Below, piece by piece: positions 26,043-34,905 of a DNA stretch of 64,000 nt. Source of the stretch: Metabacillus litoralis (GTDB lineage: Bacteria > Bacillota > Bacilli > Bacillales > Bacillaceae); contig NZ_JAIVKL010000001.1 in assembly GCF_020524045.1 (NCBI RefSeq), positions 647,529 through 711,528 on the forward strand. The letters run 5' to 3'. How positions within the stretch are numbered: position 1 is the stretch's first letter; the number at the start of each line of letters is the position of its first letter. The notes beneath the pieces were generated by a model. It saw nothing but the letters and a program-made list of their open reading frames with translations, was not told where the DNA came from and did not search any database. The translations under genes and the position numbers were made by a program.

Positions 26043-27071
26043 TTAAGTGAAATATTCAACTTTAGCACTAGGAAAATAATGATCAACATAATCTTCTAGA
26101 GTTTCTCTAAGTTCCTGCTCTTGGTCTTTTTGATAAATATATTTACCGATACCATATCTTCCCCATTTATATCTTCTTTCTTCTTCATTTAATTCAAGCT
26201 TTGTTTTAGGATAGTTCTTCTGGATAACCCTTTTTGCTGGCTTTGTAAATCTGTGCTGAATCATCTCAAATGTAATATCATTACGAACATCAGATGGAAG
26301 TGATGCATCAAGTTTTTCAAAAAGATTTTTGTATCCTTCCTGCCAATTTTCATGAATGTAAATTGGTGCAACGATAAAACCTAATGGATATCCTGCTTTT
26401 GCTACCTTAACTGCAGCTTCTATTCGTTGATCAAGTGGAGATGTTCCAGGTTCAAAGTTTTTAATAACAAAATCAGCATTTATGCTAAAACGAAAACGAG
26501 TTTTCCCATTATGCTTTGCGTCTAATAAATGGTCAACATGATGAAACTTTGTGACAAAGCGTAATCTTCCCATATCAGTTTGCCCAAAAAATTCTATGGC
26601 TGATTTTAGAGAATGTGTTAAATGATCAATTCCTACAATATCTGATGTACAAGAAGCCTCAAACCTTGTTACTTGAGGTGCACGTTCCTCCATGTAGGTT
26701 TTTGCTTGATCTAAAATTTCGTCAACATTCACATAAGTACGTATATATGGTTTACTTCCCATAGTTGTTTGTAAATAGCAATAATGACAATGCCCCATAC
26801 ATCCAGTGGCTAATGGAATTGCATACTCAGCAGATGGTTTAGATGTATCAAAATCTAGTGTTTTTCTAACACCAACTACTAAAGTGGATTTTGCTGTTCG
26901 ATATTGTTGAAGATGATTTTTACCTGGGATATTACGAACTTGATTATGTGATGTTGTCTCTCTTATTTCCAATCCCATGTTTTCAAATTTCTCTTTCAAT
27001 TCAACACCACGAGGATATTCTAAAGCTCTTGGCTCTATATAAACTAATTGAGGAACAAAAGGCTTAATCAT
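26043..27071 (-). CDS. splB: Spore photoproduct lyase
   Basis: A radical SAM DNA repair enzyme (342 aa) that reverts the spore photoproduct to two thymines during germination. The iron-sulfur motif CMGHCHYC (CxxxCxxC) lies near residue 91, and the conserved hydrogen-donor Cys is in FEASCTSDIVG near 141. Length equals the B. subtilis enzyme. AGAAGGTAAAAA precedes ATG 27071. It is downstream of splA but separated by 205 nt with two terminator-like hairpins. A family A repeat follows. Confidence 0.95.
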   Translation of the reverse strand: MIKPFVPQLVYIEPRALEYPRGVELKEKFENMGLEIRETTSHNQVRNIPGKNHLQQYRTAKSTLVVGVRKTLDFDTSKPSAEYAIPLATGCMGHCHYCYLQTTMGSKPYIRTYVNVDEILDQAKTYMEERAPQVTRFEASCTSDIVGIDHLTHSLKSAIEFFGQTDMGRLRFVTKFHHVDHLLDAKHNGKTRFRFSINADFVIKNFEPGTSPLDQRIEAAVKVAKAGYPLGFIVAPIYIHENWQEGYKNLFEKLDASLPSDVRNDITFEMIQHRFTKPAKRVIQKNYPKTKLELNEEERRYKWGRYGIGKYIYQKDQEQELRETLEDYVDHYFPSAKVEYFT

Positions 27072-27195
27072 TTTTTACCTTCTTTCTACTTATATAGTTA
27101 GTGTCTATACGTATTAACCTTTGTCAAAAACATTAGTGATAACCGGTAAAAATATTTCCTTTTATCTCACTGTACAATTTCAGATCGTTTATATT

Positions 27196-27214
27196 GAAAA
27201 AAGACCGCTGTCTT
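27196..27214 (-). terminator. Second hairpin between splA and splB
   Basis: On the minus strand AAGAC-AGCG-GTCTT is followed by TTTTTT. The stem is only 5 bp, so it may act as an attenuator rather than a strong terminator. Confidence 0.45.
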
Positions 27215-27245
27215 CGTAAAAGAATATTTCTTATCCTCTTTTCCC

Positions 27246-27276
27246 ATAAAAAAAAGAAGCAAGATATCGCTTCTTT
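27246..27276 (-). terminator. Terminator directly after splA
   Basis: AAAGAAGC / GCTTCTTT stem with an 8-nt loop, followed by a run of T on the minus strand. It starts at the base after the splA stop codon and would cut splA off from splB unless relieved. Confidence 0.75.
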
Positions 27277-27513
27277 TCAATCATACTGTTGATAATCAAA
27301 TATTTCGTTATACAAATCCTCTGCTTCCTCAAAACTAGAAAATATAGCATCATCTTCAGCAAGTGGATGATAAGCATCATGAAGAAATAGCGCCAATTCA
27401 CGGGGATTTTTCGGATGTTCGACAACTTCCGCCTTTTCGATATTTGCTACAACAGCAGCATGTGGATTTCGATAAATCACATACACTTGATCACCTACGT
27501 GAAAATCTCCCAT
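27277..27513 (-). CDS. splA: Transcriptional regulator SplA
   Basis: A 78-aa SplA-family protein, described as TRAP-like and as a negative regulator of the spl locus in B. subtilis. The sequence starts MGDFHVGDQVYVIYRNPHA and is rich in acidic residues towards the end (DDAIFSSFEEAEDLYNEIFD). AGAGGAGATG supplies the ribosome binding site. It is expressed with splB in the developing spore in B. subtilis. The terminator immediately downstream suggests SplA could act by transcription attenuation here. Confidence 0.9.
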   Translation of the reverse strand: MGDFHVGDQVYVIYRNPHAAVVANIEKAEVVEHPKNPRELALFLHDAYHPLAEDDAIFSSFEEAEDLYNEIFDYQQYD

Positions 27514-27704
27514 AAAAAATCATCTCCTCTTACGTGCTTGAATCTTCTTTATAGGTTCATTCTAATAGGACAGAAATATGTATGTAATTCTTAATTAATT
27601 TTATCTTTTCTTCTGTATTACTCCTTAAATAGTAAGAATATATCTAAATTTAATGCAGAAAGAAAAGCAAAAGAGACAGGCATTTTACCTGTCTCCTTAA
27701 TTAA

Positions 27705-29426
27705 TTATTCAACATTAAACGTCTCTTTTACAAAAGCGACAACTTCTTCAGTTGTAGTCATTGATAAAACAGTTTCTTTCATGCTTTGTGCTTGTTCTTT
27801 AGAAAGACCTTTGATTTGAGTTCTAGCTGGCAGGATAGATGTTGCACTCATTGAGAACTCATCTAAACCTAATCCAAGTAACAATGGAATAGCAATCGGA
27901 TCTCCTGCCATTTCTCCACACATACCTGCCCATTTTCCTTCTTTATGCGCTGCATCAATAACCATAGAGATTAAGCGTAAAATAGCCGGATTATAAGGCT
28001 GATATAAATATGAAACACGTTCGTTCATACGATCTGCTGCCATTGTATATTGAATTAAATCATTAGTACCTATGCTAAAGAAATCTACTTCTTTTGCAAA
28101 TGTATCAGCCATAACAGCTGTTGAAGGAATTTCTACCATGATTCCGATTTCAATAGAATCTGAAACGTTTGTACCATTTGCAACAAGCTTTTCTTTTTCT
28201 TCTAAAAGAATTGCCTTTGCTTCTCTGAATTCAGTCAGTGTTGCAATCATAGGAAACATTATTTTCAAATTACCAAAGCTACTAGCACGTAATAGAGCGC
28301 GAAGCTGTGTACGGAAAATATCTTGTTCTTCTAGACATAAACGAATGGCTCTAAATCCTAGGAAAGGATTCATTTCTTTCGGAAGATTTAAATATGGTAA
28401 TTCTTTATCTCCACCTATATCTAAAGTTCGAACAACTACTGGCTTTCCTTCCATTCTTTCAAGAACAGTTTTGTAAGCATCAAATTGCTCGTCTTCAGTT
28501 GGTAGTTGATCTCTTCCCATATATAAGAACTCTGTACGATATAATCCAACAGCTTCTCCGCCATTTTCAAGCACACCTTTTACATCATTAGGCGTTCCGA
28601 TATTAGCTGCAAGCTCAACATGGTGTCCATCTTTAGAAACAGTTGGTTCATTTACTAATTTTGCCCACTCTGCTTTTTGTGATTCATATTTAGCTTTCTT
28701 ATCTTCGTAATGAGCAATTTCTTCTGAAGTTGGGTTGATAATCACATCACCATCAAGTCCATCAACAATGACCATTACATCATTTTCAATTTTTTCTGTA
28801 GCATGCTTTGTACCAACTACAGCAGGAATCTCCATTGAACGTGCCATAATAGCTGAATGAGAAGTACGTCCACCAATATCTGTAGTAAATCCCAAAACAA
28901 ATTGTCGATTTAATTGCGCTGTATCAGATGGTGTTAAATCTTCAGCAATGATCACTACTTCTTCAGAAATTAAGCTTGGATTTGGAATTTGCACACCAAG
29001 TAAATGTGCAATAACACGCTTTGTTACATCACGAATATCTGCTGCACGTTCTTTCATATATTCATTGTCCATAGATTCAAACATCGTTACAAACATATCA
29101 GCAGTTTCTTTCATTGCAAATTCAGCATTAACAGCTTCTGTGTTAATCCGATCTAGGACAGGATTAAGCAATTCAGGATCACTTAATACAAGTAAGTGTG
29201 CAGCAAAAATTTCAGCCTTATCCTTACCTAATTCACGATTCGCATGGTCTTTAATTTTCTCTAATTCTGCTTTTGATTTATCAATTGCTTGTTCAAAACG
29301 ATTTTTTTCTAAGTCTTTATCTGCAATTTCTCTTTTTTCAATCGTAAGTTCAGGCTCTTCTAGACGGTACGCTTTTGCAATTGCAATTCCTGCAGAAGCA
29401 CCTATTCCTTTTAGAAGGTTACTCAT
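27705..29426 (-). CDS. ptsI: PTS enzyme I
   Basis: Phosphoenolpyruvate-protein phosphotransferase (573 aa), the first step of the sugar phosphotransferase system, passing phosphate from PEP to HPr. The active-site His lies in [13 protein letters not shown]. The C-terminal PEP domain shows the catalytic Cys in GMCGEMAGD and signature [16 protein letters not shown] start at ATG 29426 ([13 protein letters not shown]), matching other EI proteins. Only one base separates it from the ptsH stop codon, so they are translationally coupled. Confidence 0.97.
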   Translation of the reverse strand: MSNLLKGIGASAGIAIAKAYRLEEPELTIEKREIADKDLEKNRFEQAIDKSKAELEKIKDHANRELGKDKAEIFAAHLLVLSDPELLNPVLDRINTEAVNAEFAMKETADMFVTMFESMDNEYMKERAADIRDVTKRVIAHLLGVQIPNPSLISEEVVIIAEDLTPSDTAQLNRQFVLGFTTDIGGRTSHSAIMARSMEIPAVVGTKHATEKIENDVMVIVDGLDGDVIINPTSEEIAHYEDKKAKYESQKAEWAKLVNEPTVSKDGHHVELAANIGTPNDVKGVLENGGEAVGLYRTEFLYMGRDQLPTEDEQFDAYKTVLERMEGKPVVVRTLDIGGDKELPYLNLPKEMNPFLGFRAIRLCLEEQDIFRTQLRALLRASSFGNLKIMFPMIATLTEFREAKAILLEEKEKLVANGTNVSDSIEIGIMVEIPSTAVMADTFAKEVDFFSIGTNDLIQYTMAADRMNERVSYLYQPYNPAILRLISMVIDAAHKEGKWAGMCGEMAGDPIAIPLLLGLGLDEFSMSATSILPARTQIKGLSKEQAQSMKETVLSMTTTEEVVAFVKETFNVE

Positions 29427-29427
29427 A

Positions 29428-29694
29428 TTATTCGCCAAGCCCCTCATTTTTCAACGTTTGACCAATACCTTCGATCGCTTCATCAGCATCTGTTCCAGCA
29501 GCTATAATTTTAATTTGAGATCCTTGTGGAATTCCTAAGCTCATAACACCCATAATTGATTTAAGGTTAACTGTTTTACCGTTGTATTCTAAGTTAACAT
29601 CAGCATCATATTTACTTGCTGTTTGAACTAAAACTGTTGCTGGACGTGCATGAATTCCTGTTTCTGCTGTTACTGTAAAAGTTTTTTCTGCCAT
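29428..29694 (-). CDS. ptsH: Phosphocarrier protein HPr
   Basis: An 88-aa HPr. His15 in TGIHARPAT accepts phosphate from enzyme I. Ser46 in [10 protein letters not shown] is the HPr kinase site that makes it the CcpA corepressor in Firmicutes. AAAGGAGATTG precedes ATG 29694. It is followed directly by ptsI and preceded by ptsG. Confidence 0.98.
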   Translation of the reverse strand: MAEKTFTVTAETGIHARPATVLVQTASKYDADVNLEYNGKTVNLKSIMGVMSLGIPQGSQIKIIAAGTDADEAIEGIGQTLKNEGLGE

Positions 29695-29749
29695 TTTTAA
29701 TCAATCTCCTTTAAATTCATTCATTTATCTTCAAGATATTATTTTATCA

Positions 29750-29775
29750 GCCACACTTTAAAAAACAAGTGTGGC
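29750..29775. terminator. Hairpin between ptsG and ptsH
   Basis: GCCACACTT / AAGTGTGGC stem. The clean T run is on the plus-strand side; the minus side has only an AT-rich tail. It may be a partial terminator or processing stem separating ptsG from ptsHI. Confidence 0.5.
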
Positions 29776-29785
29776 GATTTTTTTA

Positions 29786-31891
29786 TTAACCTTCAATGGA
29801 TATAATATCTGAATCTTTAGCCGTAATTTTCCCTTTAGCTTGTATACTAATTGTTTGGTTCTCTTTTAGATTCGTAAATACAATTGGTGTTATCACAGAA
29901 GGAGCATGTTGTTTTACATAATCAAGGTTAACTTCAAGTAGTTTTTGTCCTTGTTCAACAACATCACCTTCTTGAACAAATGCTTCAAACCCTTCACCTT
30001 TAAGGTTAACTGTATCAATTCCAAAATGGATTAAGATTTCTTTCCCACCTTCAGATTGTAATCCAATCGCATGCTTAGTAGGAAAAACATTTAAAATCTT
30101 ACCGTTTACTGGTGACACAACTGTTCCATTTGAAGGTAAAATTGCAAAACCATCACCCATCATTTTCCCTGAGAAAACTTGATCTGGAACCTCAGTAATT
30201 GACTTTATTTCACCTGTAATTGGTGCAATAAATGTCTCATCTTTCACTTCGTTTTTCAAACCATCTGCCACAACATCCTCAACTTGCTCTTGTACTTCTT
30301 TTTCTTGAGAGTGTGTTTTCGATGCTTTAGGACGCTTACCAGACATAACATCTTGGATTTGTGTTTTTAAGTTATCTGATTTTGGTCCAAAGATTGCTTG
30401 AATATTATTTCCAACTTCTAAAACGCCAGAAGCACCGAGTTTTTTCAAACGATTTTTATCTACGCCTTTACTATCATTAACAGTAACACGTAAACGTGTA
30501 ATACAAGCATCTAGATGTTTAATATTCTCAGCACCACCGAATGACTCTAACACTTGATATGGTAGATCTCCAGCAGTAGTTTTTGTTTCATTTTCATCTG
30601 CTGTCTCTACATCAGCTTCTTCACGTCCTGGTGTAGCAAGGTTCCATTTACGAATGGCAAAACGGAAACCGAAGTAATAAATAACCGCAAACACTAAACC
30701 TACAGGAATGACTAACCACCAGTTAGTTTGTGAGTTTAATACCCCAAACAATAAGAAATCAATTAGTCCACCAGAGAATGTCATACCAATTTTAACATCA
30801 AGCATGTGCATAACCATAAAAGATAGTCCTGCAAAAATGGCATGAATACCAAATAACACTGGAGCAACGAATAAGAATGAGAATTCAAGTGGCTCGGTAA
30901 TACCTGTTAAAAATGAAGTTAAAGCTGCTGATCCCATTAATCCAGCAACAACCTTTTTATGTTCAGGTCTTGCTTCATGATAAATCGCTAATGCTGCAGC
31001 TGGTAAACCGAACATCATGAATGGGAATTTACCTGTCATAAACGTACCAGCCGTTAAATCTTGTACATTATCTTTTATTTGATTAAAGAATATGGTTTGA
31101 TCACCACGAACTGTATCTCCTGCTGCATTTACATAACTTCCAAATTCGAACCAGAAAGGTGAATAGAAAATATGATGCAACCCAAATGGAATTAATGAAC
31201 GCTCAATAACACCAAATATAAATGCAGCCAATGTTCTGTTTGCATCTAATAAATTTGTAGAGAATGAATTTAAACCAGTTTGGATCGGAGGCCAAACAAA
31301 GTACATGACAATCCCAAGTAACACTGCAGCAGCAGCAGTTACAATTGGTACAAATCGTTTACCTGCAAAAAATCCTAAGTATTGGGGTAATTCAATTGTA
31401 AAGAATCGATTGTACATTGCAGCAGCAATAATACCGACGATAATACCGCCAAATACACCGGTTTGTAATGTTGGAATACCTAGTACATTACCATATGCTG
31501 CACTATTATTTGCTAAGAACTCTGTTAATTCCACACCACCACCAGGTAATGTTCCAACCCCTTTTAAAATACTGCTCATTGTTACATTCATGATTAAGTA
31601 TCCAATTAAAGCAGCTATCCCTGCAACACCATCACCATTTGCCAAGCCTATTGCAACACCTACAGCAAAGAGCACTGGTAAATTAGAAAAAACAATATTC
31701 CCTGCATTTTCCATAACGCTAGCAATTAAAATAACCCAATCGCTTGTTAGGAATGGTGCTAAATCTGTAAGTGTTTCATTTTGTAGTGCATTACCTAATG
31801 CAAGTAATAAACCTGCAGCAGGTAACAATGCTACTGGTAACATTAATGCACGTCCAACTTTCTGTAAGACGCCAAACGCATTTTTAAACAT
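29786..31891 (-). CDS. ptsG: Glucose-specific PTS permease EIICBA
   Basis: A 701-aa three-domain glucose transporter. The membrane EIIC domain (about 1-400) has many hydrophobic helices. The EIIB domain carries its phosphorylated Cys in [10 protein letters not shown] near residue 460. The C-terminal EIIA domain has the active His in [16 protein letters not shown] near 620. I start at ATG 31891 behind AGGAGG, seven codons after the first possible start. Upstream leader contains a GlcT antiterminator site and terminator. Expression should be induced by glucose. Confidence 0.95.
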   Translation of the reverse strand: MFKNAFGVLQKVGRALMLPVALLPAAGLLLALGNALQNETLTDLAPFLTSDWVILIASVMENAGNIVFSNLPVLFAVGVAIGLANGDGVAGIAALIGYLIMNVTMSSILKGVGTLPGGGVELTEFLANNSAAYGNVLGIPTLQTGVFGGIIVGIIAAAMYNRFFTIELPQYLGFFAGKRFVPIVTAAAAVLLGIVMYFVWPPIQTGLNSFSTNLLDANRTLAAFIFGVIERSLIPFGLHHIFYSPFWFEFGSYVNAAGDTVRGDQTIFFNQIKDNVQDLTAGTFMTGKFPFMMFGLPAAALAIYHEARPEHKKVVAGLMGSAALTSFLTGITEPLEFSFLFVAPVLFGIHAIFAGLSFMVMHMLDVKIGMTFSGGLIDFLLFGVLNSQTNWWLVIPVGLVFAVIYYFGFRFAIRKWNLATPGREEADVETADENETKTTAGDLPYQVLESFGGAENIKHLDACITRLRVTVNDSKGVDKNRLKKLGASGVLEVGNNIQAIFGPKSDNLKTQIQDVMSGKRPKASKTHSQEKEVQEQVEDVVADGLKNEVKDETFIAPITGEIKSITEVPDQVFSGKMMGDGFAILPSNGTVVSPVNGKILNVFPTKHAIGLQSEGGKEILIHFGIDTVNLKGEGFEAFVQEGDVVEQGQKLLEVNLDYVKQHAPSVITPIVFTNLKENQTISIQAKGKITAKDSDIISIEG

Positions 31892-32037
31892 ACTTGTACC
31901 TCCTATTTTCAATATTAATTTTAATAATAAAAGTCATGTGTGAAGCGTATACAGTTTAAGACTTAAAAACCGGAAAAGATCACTTTTTGTTACGTAAACG
32001 ACTTGCCTAATTTAGCAATAATTAGTTTTAGATGCAC

Positions 32038-32125
32038 AAAAAAGGCATGAGTGAACACGTTTTTAAACTGTCATTAGGTATACTTCCCCAAAACAGCAAA
32101 TAAAAACATTTTGTTCACTCATGCC
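32038..32125 (-). terminator. Conditional terminator in the ptsG leader
   Basis: On the minus strand GGCATGAGTGAACA (32112-32125) pairs perfectly with TGTTCACTCATGCC (32044-32057) and is followed by six T. Its 5' arm overlaps the RAT sequence, so GlcT binding would prevent it forming. Confidence 0.9.
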
Positions 32126-32146
32126 TGATCGAATCAGTAACACGTG
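32117..32146 (-). promoter_or_regulatory. RAT antiterminator site bound by GlcT
   Basis: The minus-strand sequence GTTACTGATTCGATCAGGCA is the typical ribonucleic antiterminator of Bacillus ptsG, partly overlapping the terminator arm. It lies just downstream of the glcT stop codon. Confidence 0.88.
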
Positions 32147-32166
32147 AAAAAAAATATCGGTTACAT

Positions 32167-33015
32167 TTATTTATTTGTTAATCGATATAAGTGCATTGTT
32201 AAGAAAACTGCTTCTGCTTCATAAACAGGTTTTCTTAAAACCTGTTGCATTACTTTTATCATTTTCCATGAAGTATTGTAGCATAATGGATATTCGCTTT
32301 TCAAGAGTAATGATAATTTTTCTGGTTCAGCCACAGATTCCCCAGTATTAATTCTTTCAATTGTATGACGGATATGGCGAATTAATCTTAAATAATTAAC
32401 ACTTTCACGATCCACTTTAATTTTTAATGATTCCTCAATAACTTCAGTTAGATTACTAATCAACTGAGAGTATTGATTCACTTCTGAAAGAGGTTTATCT
32501 GAAATAGAACTGTGAATATGTAAAGCGATAAATCCAATCTCACCTTCTGGCAATATAACATTTAATTTATGATTTAAAAGCTCTACTACATTTTTAGCAA
32601 GATTGTATTCAAAAGGATAAAGTGATTTCGTTTCTAATAAAAAGGGGTTTTTTATATCCATCCCTTGTTGTAAACGCTTTAAAGCAAAAGTGATATGATC
32701 TGTTAAAGCAATATGGATATGTTCATTAATTGGTTGGTCAACCATCTCTGATATATACTGAATGGCATCTTGGACGGCTTCTAACATTTCATCATCAATA
32801 TCTGTTAAAAGCATTTTGTATTGTTCTTGTTCTTTTTTGTTTTTCAACACGAACATTTTGTCATAGCCGTCTTCATCAATGACATCGCCTATTTTCTTCC
32901 CAAATCCGATTCCTTTACCAATCAACACAACTTCTCCAAATAGGTTATGTTCGACAATTAGCACATTGTTATTTAATGTTTTCTTTATTTCAAAGGACTC
33001 CTTCACGAAATCCAC
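32167..33015 (-). CDS. glcT: BglG-family antiterminator GlcT
   Basis: A 282-aa transcriptional antiterminator of ptsGHI. The N-terminal RNA-binding CAT domain (about 1-60, NNNVLIVEH, EVVLIGKGIGFG) is followed by two PRD domains. Regulatory His residues are visible in ALTDHITFAL and IALHIHSSI of PRD1 and in RLIRHIRHTIER and LTMHLYRL of PRD2. The start is GTG 33015 close to AAAGGAGC; a GTG three codons later is a possible alternative. Its own leader target lies immediately downstream before ptsG. Confidence 0.93.
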   Translation of the reverse strand: MDFVKESFEIKKTLNNNVLIVEHNLFGEVVLIGKGIGFGKKIGDVIDEDGYDKMFVLKNKKEQEQYKMLLTDIDDEMLEAVQDAIQYISEMVDQPINEHIHIALTDHITFALKRLQQGMDIKNPFLLETKSLYPFEYNLAKNVVELLNHKLNVILPEGEIGFIALHIHSSISDKPLSEVNQYSQLISNLTEVIEESLKIKVDRESVNYLRLIRHIRHTIERINTGESVAEPEKLSLLLKSEYPLCYNTSWKMIKVMQQVLRKPVYEAEAVFLTMHLYRLTNK

Positions 33016-33129
33016 AGCTCCTTTGTTATTGAATCCTACATATCGTACAGGAGTTATGTGCGAACGTCAATGCATTTGTCGATTTCTGCTTAGAAATCGA
33101 GATATTTACTTGAAATCTCTACTGCATAT

Positions 33130-33555
33130 TCACCTTGTGTCAAATTCATTTGGAAGATAATGATCTTTGTGAAACTGCTTTGATGTTCCTACAAAAAAAT
33201 ATTCAGTTGTTCCTCCACTTAACTCTCTGCCACTAGAAGATCCATGAACCATCTTTCCAGGAATTAATTTTTTTCGCTGACCATCTTTATTAATATAAAA
33301 ATATTTGTTTGTTGCCCAGCCTTCATGAATATGCTGTTCTGGTGTTTTAACAACTCCAGTTGAACTGACACGATATTCTTGTAGCTTTGATGAAGTTGAT
33401 GTTTTAAGAGTTTGTCCAACTTCCGCATTATATTTAACTTTTACCCAACCTGTATATCCATCTGGTATAAGAAAGGTCCTTGGAGAAACTTGATCATCTT
33501 GCTTACATCCAAAAAGGAAAAACAAACTTAAAAAAACCACAAGTAACTTTTTCAT
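33130..33555 (-). CDS. Secreted lipoprotein of unknown function
   Basis: A 141-aa lipoprotein. The signal peptide MKKLLVVFLSLFFLFGC ends in a lipobox (LFGC, Cys17). The mature domain is mostly polar, with segments FLIPDGYTGWVKVKY and TTEYFFVGTSKQFH suggesting a beta-rich fold. AAGAGGTGATAAG precedes ATG 33555. It is divergent from the secreted protein at 33665 and ends near the glcT promoter. I recognise no function. Confidence 0.8.
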   Translation of the reverse strand: MKKLLVVFLSLFFLFGCKQDDQVSPRTFLIPDGYTGWVKVKYNAEVGQTLKTSTSSKLQEYRVSSTGVVKTPEQHIHEGWATNKYFYINKDGQRKKLIPGKMVHGSSSGRELSGGTTEYFFVGTSKQFHKDHYLPNEFDTR

Positions 33556-33664
33556 TTATCTTATCACCTCTTAATATATAGAATGGCAATTTTCATTCAT
33601 AATATTAAACGAAATTTTAATTTGAATTATATTGAATGGATATACTTAGGAAGAGGTGAATAAC

Positions 33665-34093
33665 TTGAGGAAAAAAGCATTTTTTATTACACTATTACTC
33701 ATTTCACTAACCTTTCTGGTTAATCACATAGTTAAAGCTGAAGAATTAAACATTAAGGTTATGGAATTAAAAACAAATAAAGTGATTTCAGAATCTCAAT
33801 CTTCTTTAGAACTTGATAAAGAAGGGAAAAAAGCAATAAAATCTATAAAAAAAATAACCGTTGAAGCTAATCCATTGCCAAATGAAGGATATCTTTTCAA
33901 ATTAACTTTCACTAAACCAGTAAAGGTTAAAAATAAATGGTTCAATGATATTATTAGTGAGGTTATTCTCATTTGTGATTCGACACATGCAAAAGAAGGG
34001 AAAATTGTTTTATACACAGATGAAAATACTCCGATGTTTTTTGATATAGAGTATGAATTTACAATCCTTTCAGAAAAATTAAATATAAAATGA
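33665..34093 (+). CDS. Secreted protein of unknown function
   Basis: A 142-aa protein with a Sec signal peptide (MRKKAFFITLLLISLTFLV) likely cleaved after HIVKA. The mature part has alternating charged and aliphatic residues suggesting a beta-sandwich, with no catalytic motif. I prefer TTG 33665, six bases after AGAGGTG; GTG 33656 overlaps that binding site. It is transcribed towards the candidate toxin-antitoxin locus. No family recognised. Confidence 0.7.
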   Translation: MRKKAFFITLLLISLTFLVNHIVKAEELNIKVMELKTNKVISESQSSLELDKEGKKAIKSIKKITVEANPLPNEGYLFKLTFTKPVKVKNKWFNDIISEVILICDSTHAKEGKIVLYTDENTPMFFDIEYEFTILSEKLNIK

Positions 34094-34125
34094 TCATTAA
34101 TAAATTCTACTCATATTTCCTTTTA

Positions 34126-34134
34126 TGATATAAT
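34126..34134 (+). promoter_or_regulatory. Extended -10 promoter of the candidate antitoxin RNA
   Basis: TGATATAAT is a perfect extended -10 (TGn-TATAAT). No good -35 is present, which is acceptable for extended -10 promoters. Predicted start of transcription is near 34141. Confidence 0.65.
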
Positions 34135-34140
34135 AATTAT

Positions 34141-34229
34141 TAATGACCGTGGATGTTACCGCATCCACAGTCTGCAGTCTTTACTGAAAAAAGAAAACTT
34201 TTTAGACCTACTAGTAGGTCTATTTTTTT
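34141..34229 (+). ncRNA. Candidate antitoxin RNA (par-like RNA II)
   Basis: A short predicted transcript from the promoter at 34126 to the T8 after the shared terminator. It begins AATGACCG, a direct repeat (7 of 8) of the sequence at 34341-34348 that would begin the toxin mRNA, so the two RNA 5' ends are complementary. Next comes a 7-bp hairpin GTGGATG-ttaccg-CATCCAC, then a linker, then the terminator. It carries no convincing reading frame. Pairing at the terminator and at the 5' repeat could block toxin translation, as in the Enterococcus par locus. No expression evidence is available. Confidence 0.6.
34204..34229. terminator. Shared bidirectional terminator of the toxin-antitoxin locus
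   Basis: The palindrome AGACCTACTAGTAGGTCT is followed on the plus strand by ATTTTTTTT. On the minus strand it overlaps the toxin stop codon and is followed by a weaker T-rich tract. Confidence 0.85.
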
Positions 34230-34306
34230 TGCGTAAAAGCTAGAATCGCAACAATTAATGAGGCAAACGTGAACATAACAATTAAACTTTCAAAAATCGT
34301 CAACAA
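34220..34306 (-). CDS. Candidate type I toxin, holin-like hydrophobic peptide (28 aa)
   Basis: The peptide begins (M)LTIFESLIVMFTFASLIV and ends AFTQKK: a short amphipathic start with Phe and Glu, one transmembrane stretch of about 20 residues and a basic tail. This is the pattern of the putative holin-like / TxpA-BsrG group of membrane toxins. Two adjacent TTG codons (34306, 34303) can serve as start, behind a strong AAAGGGGGTG. That binding site lies in a hairpin (CCCCTT-gtga-AAGGGG). The stop codon TAG opens the terminator stem. The gene is on the minus strand, convergent with the candidate antitoxin RNA. Toxicity is inferred from similarity only. Confidence 0.72.
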   Translation of the reverse strand: MLTIFESLIVMFTFASLIVAILAFTQKK

Positions 34307-34349
34307 GTATCACCCCCTTTCACAAGGGGCTTGTTAGCCCAATGACTGC
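34307..34349 (-). promoter_or_regulatory. Structured 5' leader of the toxin mRNA
   Basis: From the predicted start near 34349 the leader contains GGGCT-aaca-AGCCC and an overlapping stem CCCCTT-gtga-AAGGGG that buries the ribosome binding site. The two stems share C residues and are partly exclusive. Confidence 0.55.
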
Positions 34350-34355
34350 TAACTA

Positions 34356-34364
34356 ATTGTATCA
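34356..34364 (-). promoter_or_regulatory. Extended -10 promoter of the toxin gene
   Basis: On the minus strand TGATACAAT is an extended -10, mirroring the TGATATAAT of the antitoxin. The -35 region (TTCCAA, about 18 nt upstream) is poor and lies in the LexA box. Confidence 0.6.
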
Positions 34365-34381
34365 TAAAAATAACGCTTTTT

Positions 34382-34395
34382 GGAACATACGTTCT
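34382..34395. promoter_or_regulatory. LexA (DinR) box over the toxin promoter
   Basis: On the minus strand AGAACGTATGTTCC matches 13 of 14 positions of the Bacillus SOS consensus CGAACRNRYGTTYC, with both half sites GAAC and GTTC perfect. It covers the -35 position of the toxin promoter, an ideal place for repression. Confidence 0.7.
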
Positions 34396-34547
34396 ATTTT
34401 AGTTATTTCCTCCTAAATTAATGTCTTTAGTATTTATGAGTTAAGTATATCTAGAGAACATCAAGGCAAACCTCATATCTAGTAAATGATTGATTTTTAA
34501 GACCTCATTATCATTCCCTCTTAAGAAAATTAAGAGGCTTAATAACG

Positions 34548-34884
34548 TGGCTGGGACATAAGTATGAAAGACATTAATAAACCCGAATTATTAGGTGATA
34601 TGGAAAAGAAACATTCTCCTGTTAGTTCGGGTTTTTATCTGCTGTCTTCAATTAGATTTTTTGATTTTGCATACCATTTTTAAAAACTAGTGGAATATAG
34701 CGGACGACATTTGACTCCTGCGTGTGCAGAGGAAAGGCTGAGACCCAACAGGCGAGGCTTAGCTTCCTCCCCGGCGAATCTTATGTCTGCAGCGTAATGA
34801 AACGAACTTGCTTCGTTCAACTTAACTGAATTTAGGTTTATACGTCTTTTTGTATGACATCTTTCATTATGTCCCAGCCTCTTA
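34548..34884 (-). repeat. Dispersed repeat family B, full copy 2
   Basis: About 337 bp in reverse orientation relative to the copy at 47875. Its ends are GGCTGGGACATAAG and TTATGTCCCAGCC. Internal landmarks AACCCGAATTATTAGGTG, AAACTAGTGGAATATAGCGG and AGCTTCCTCCCCGGCGAA align with the other copy. Non-coding; the open frame through it is chance. Confidence 0.85.
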
Positions 34885-34905
34885 CTAACACCTCTTAACA
34901 CATCT

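Noticed and set aside
28948..29538. 196-codon frame antisense to ptsI and ptsH
   Set aside because: Ser/Ile-rich shadow of conserved genes on the other strand, no start signal.
31305..31943. Long open frame (212 aa) antisense to ptsG
   Set aside because: It lies opposite the certain ptsG reading frame, has no ribosome binding site and shows a Pro/Asn/Ile-rich composition typical of a shadow frame.
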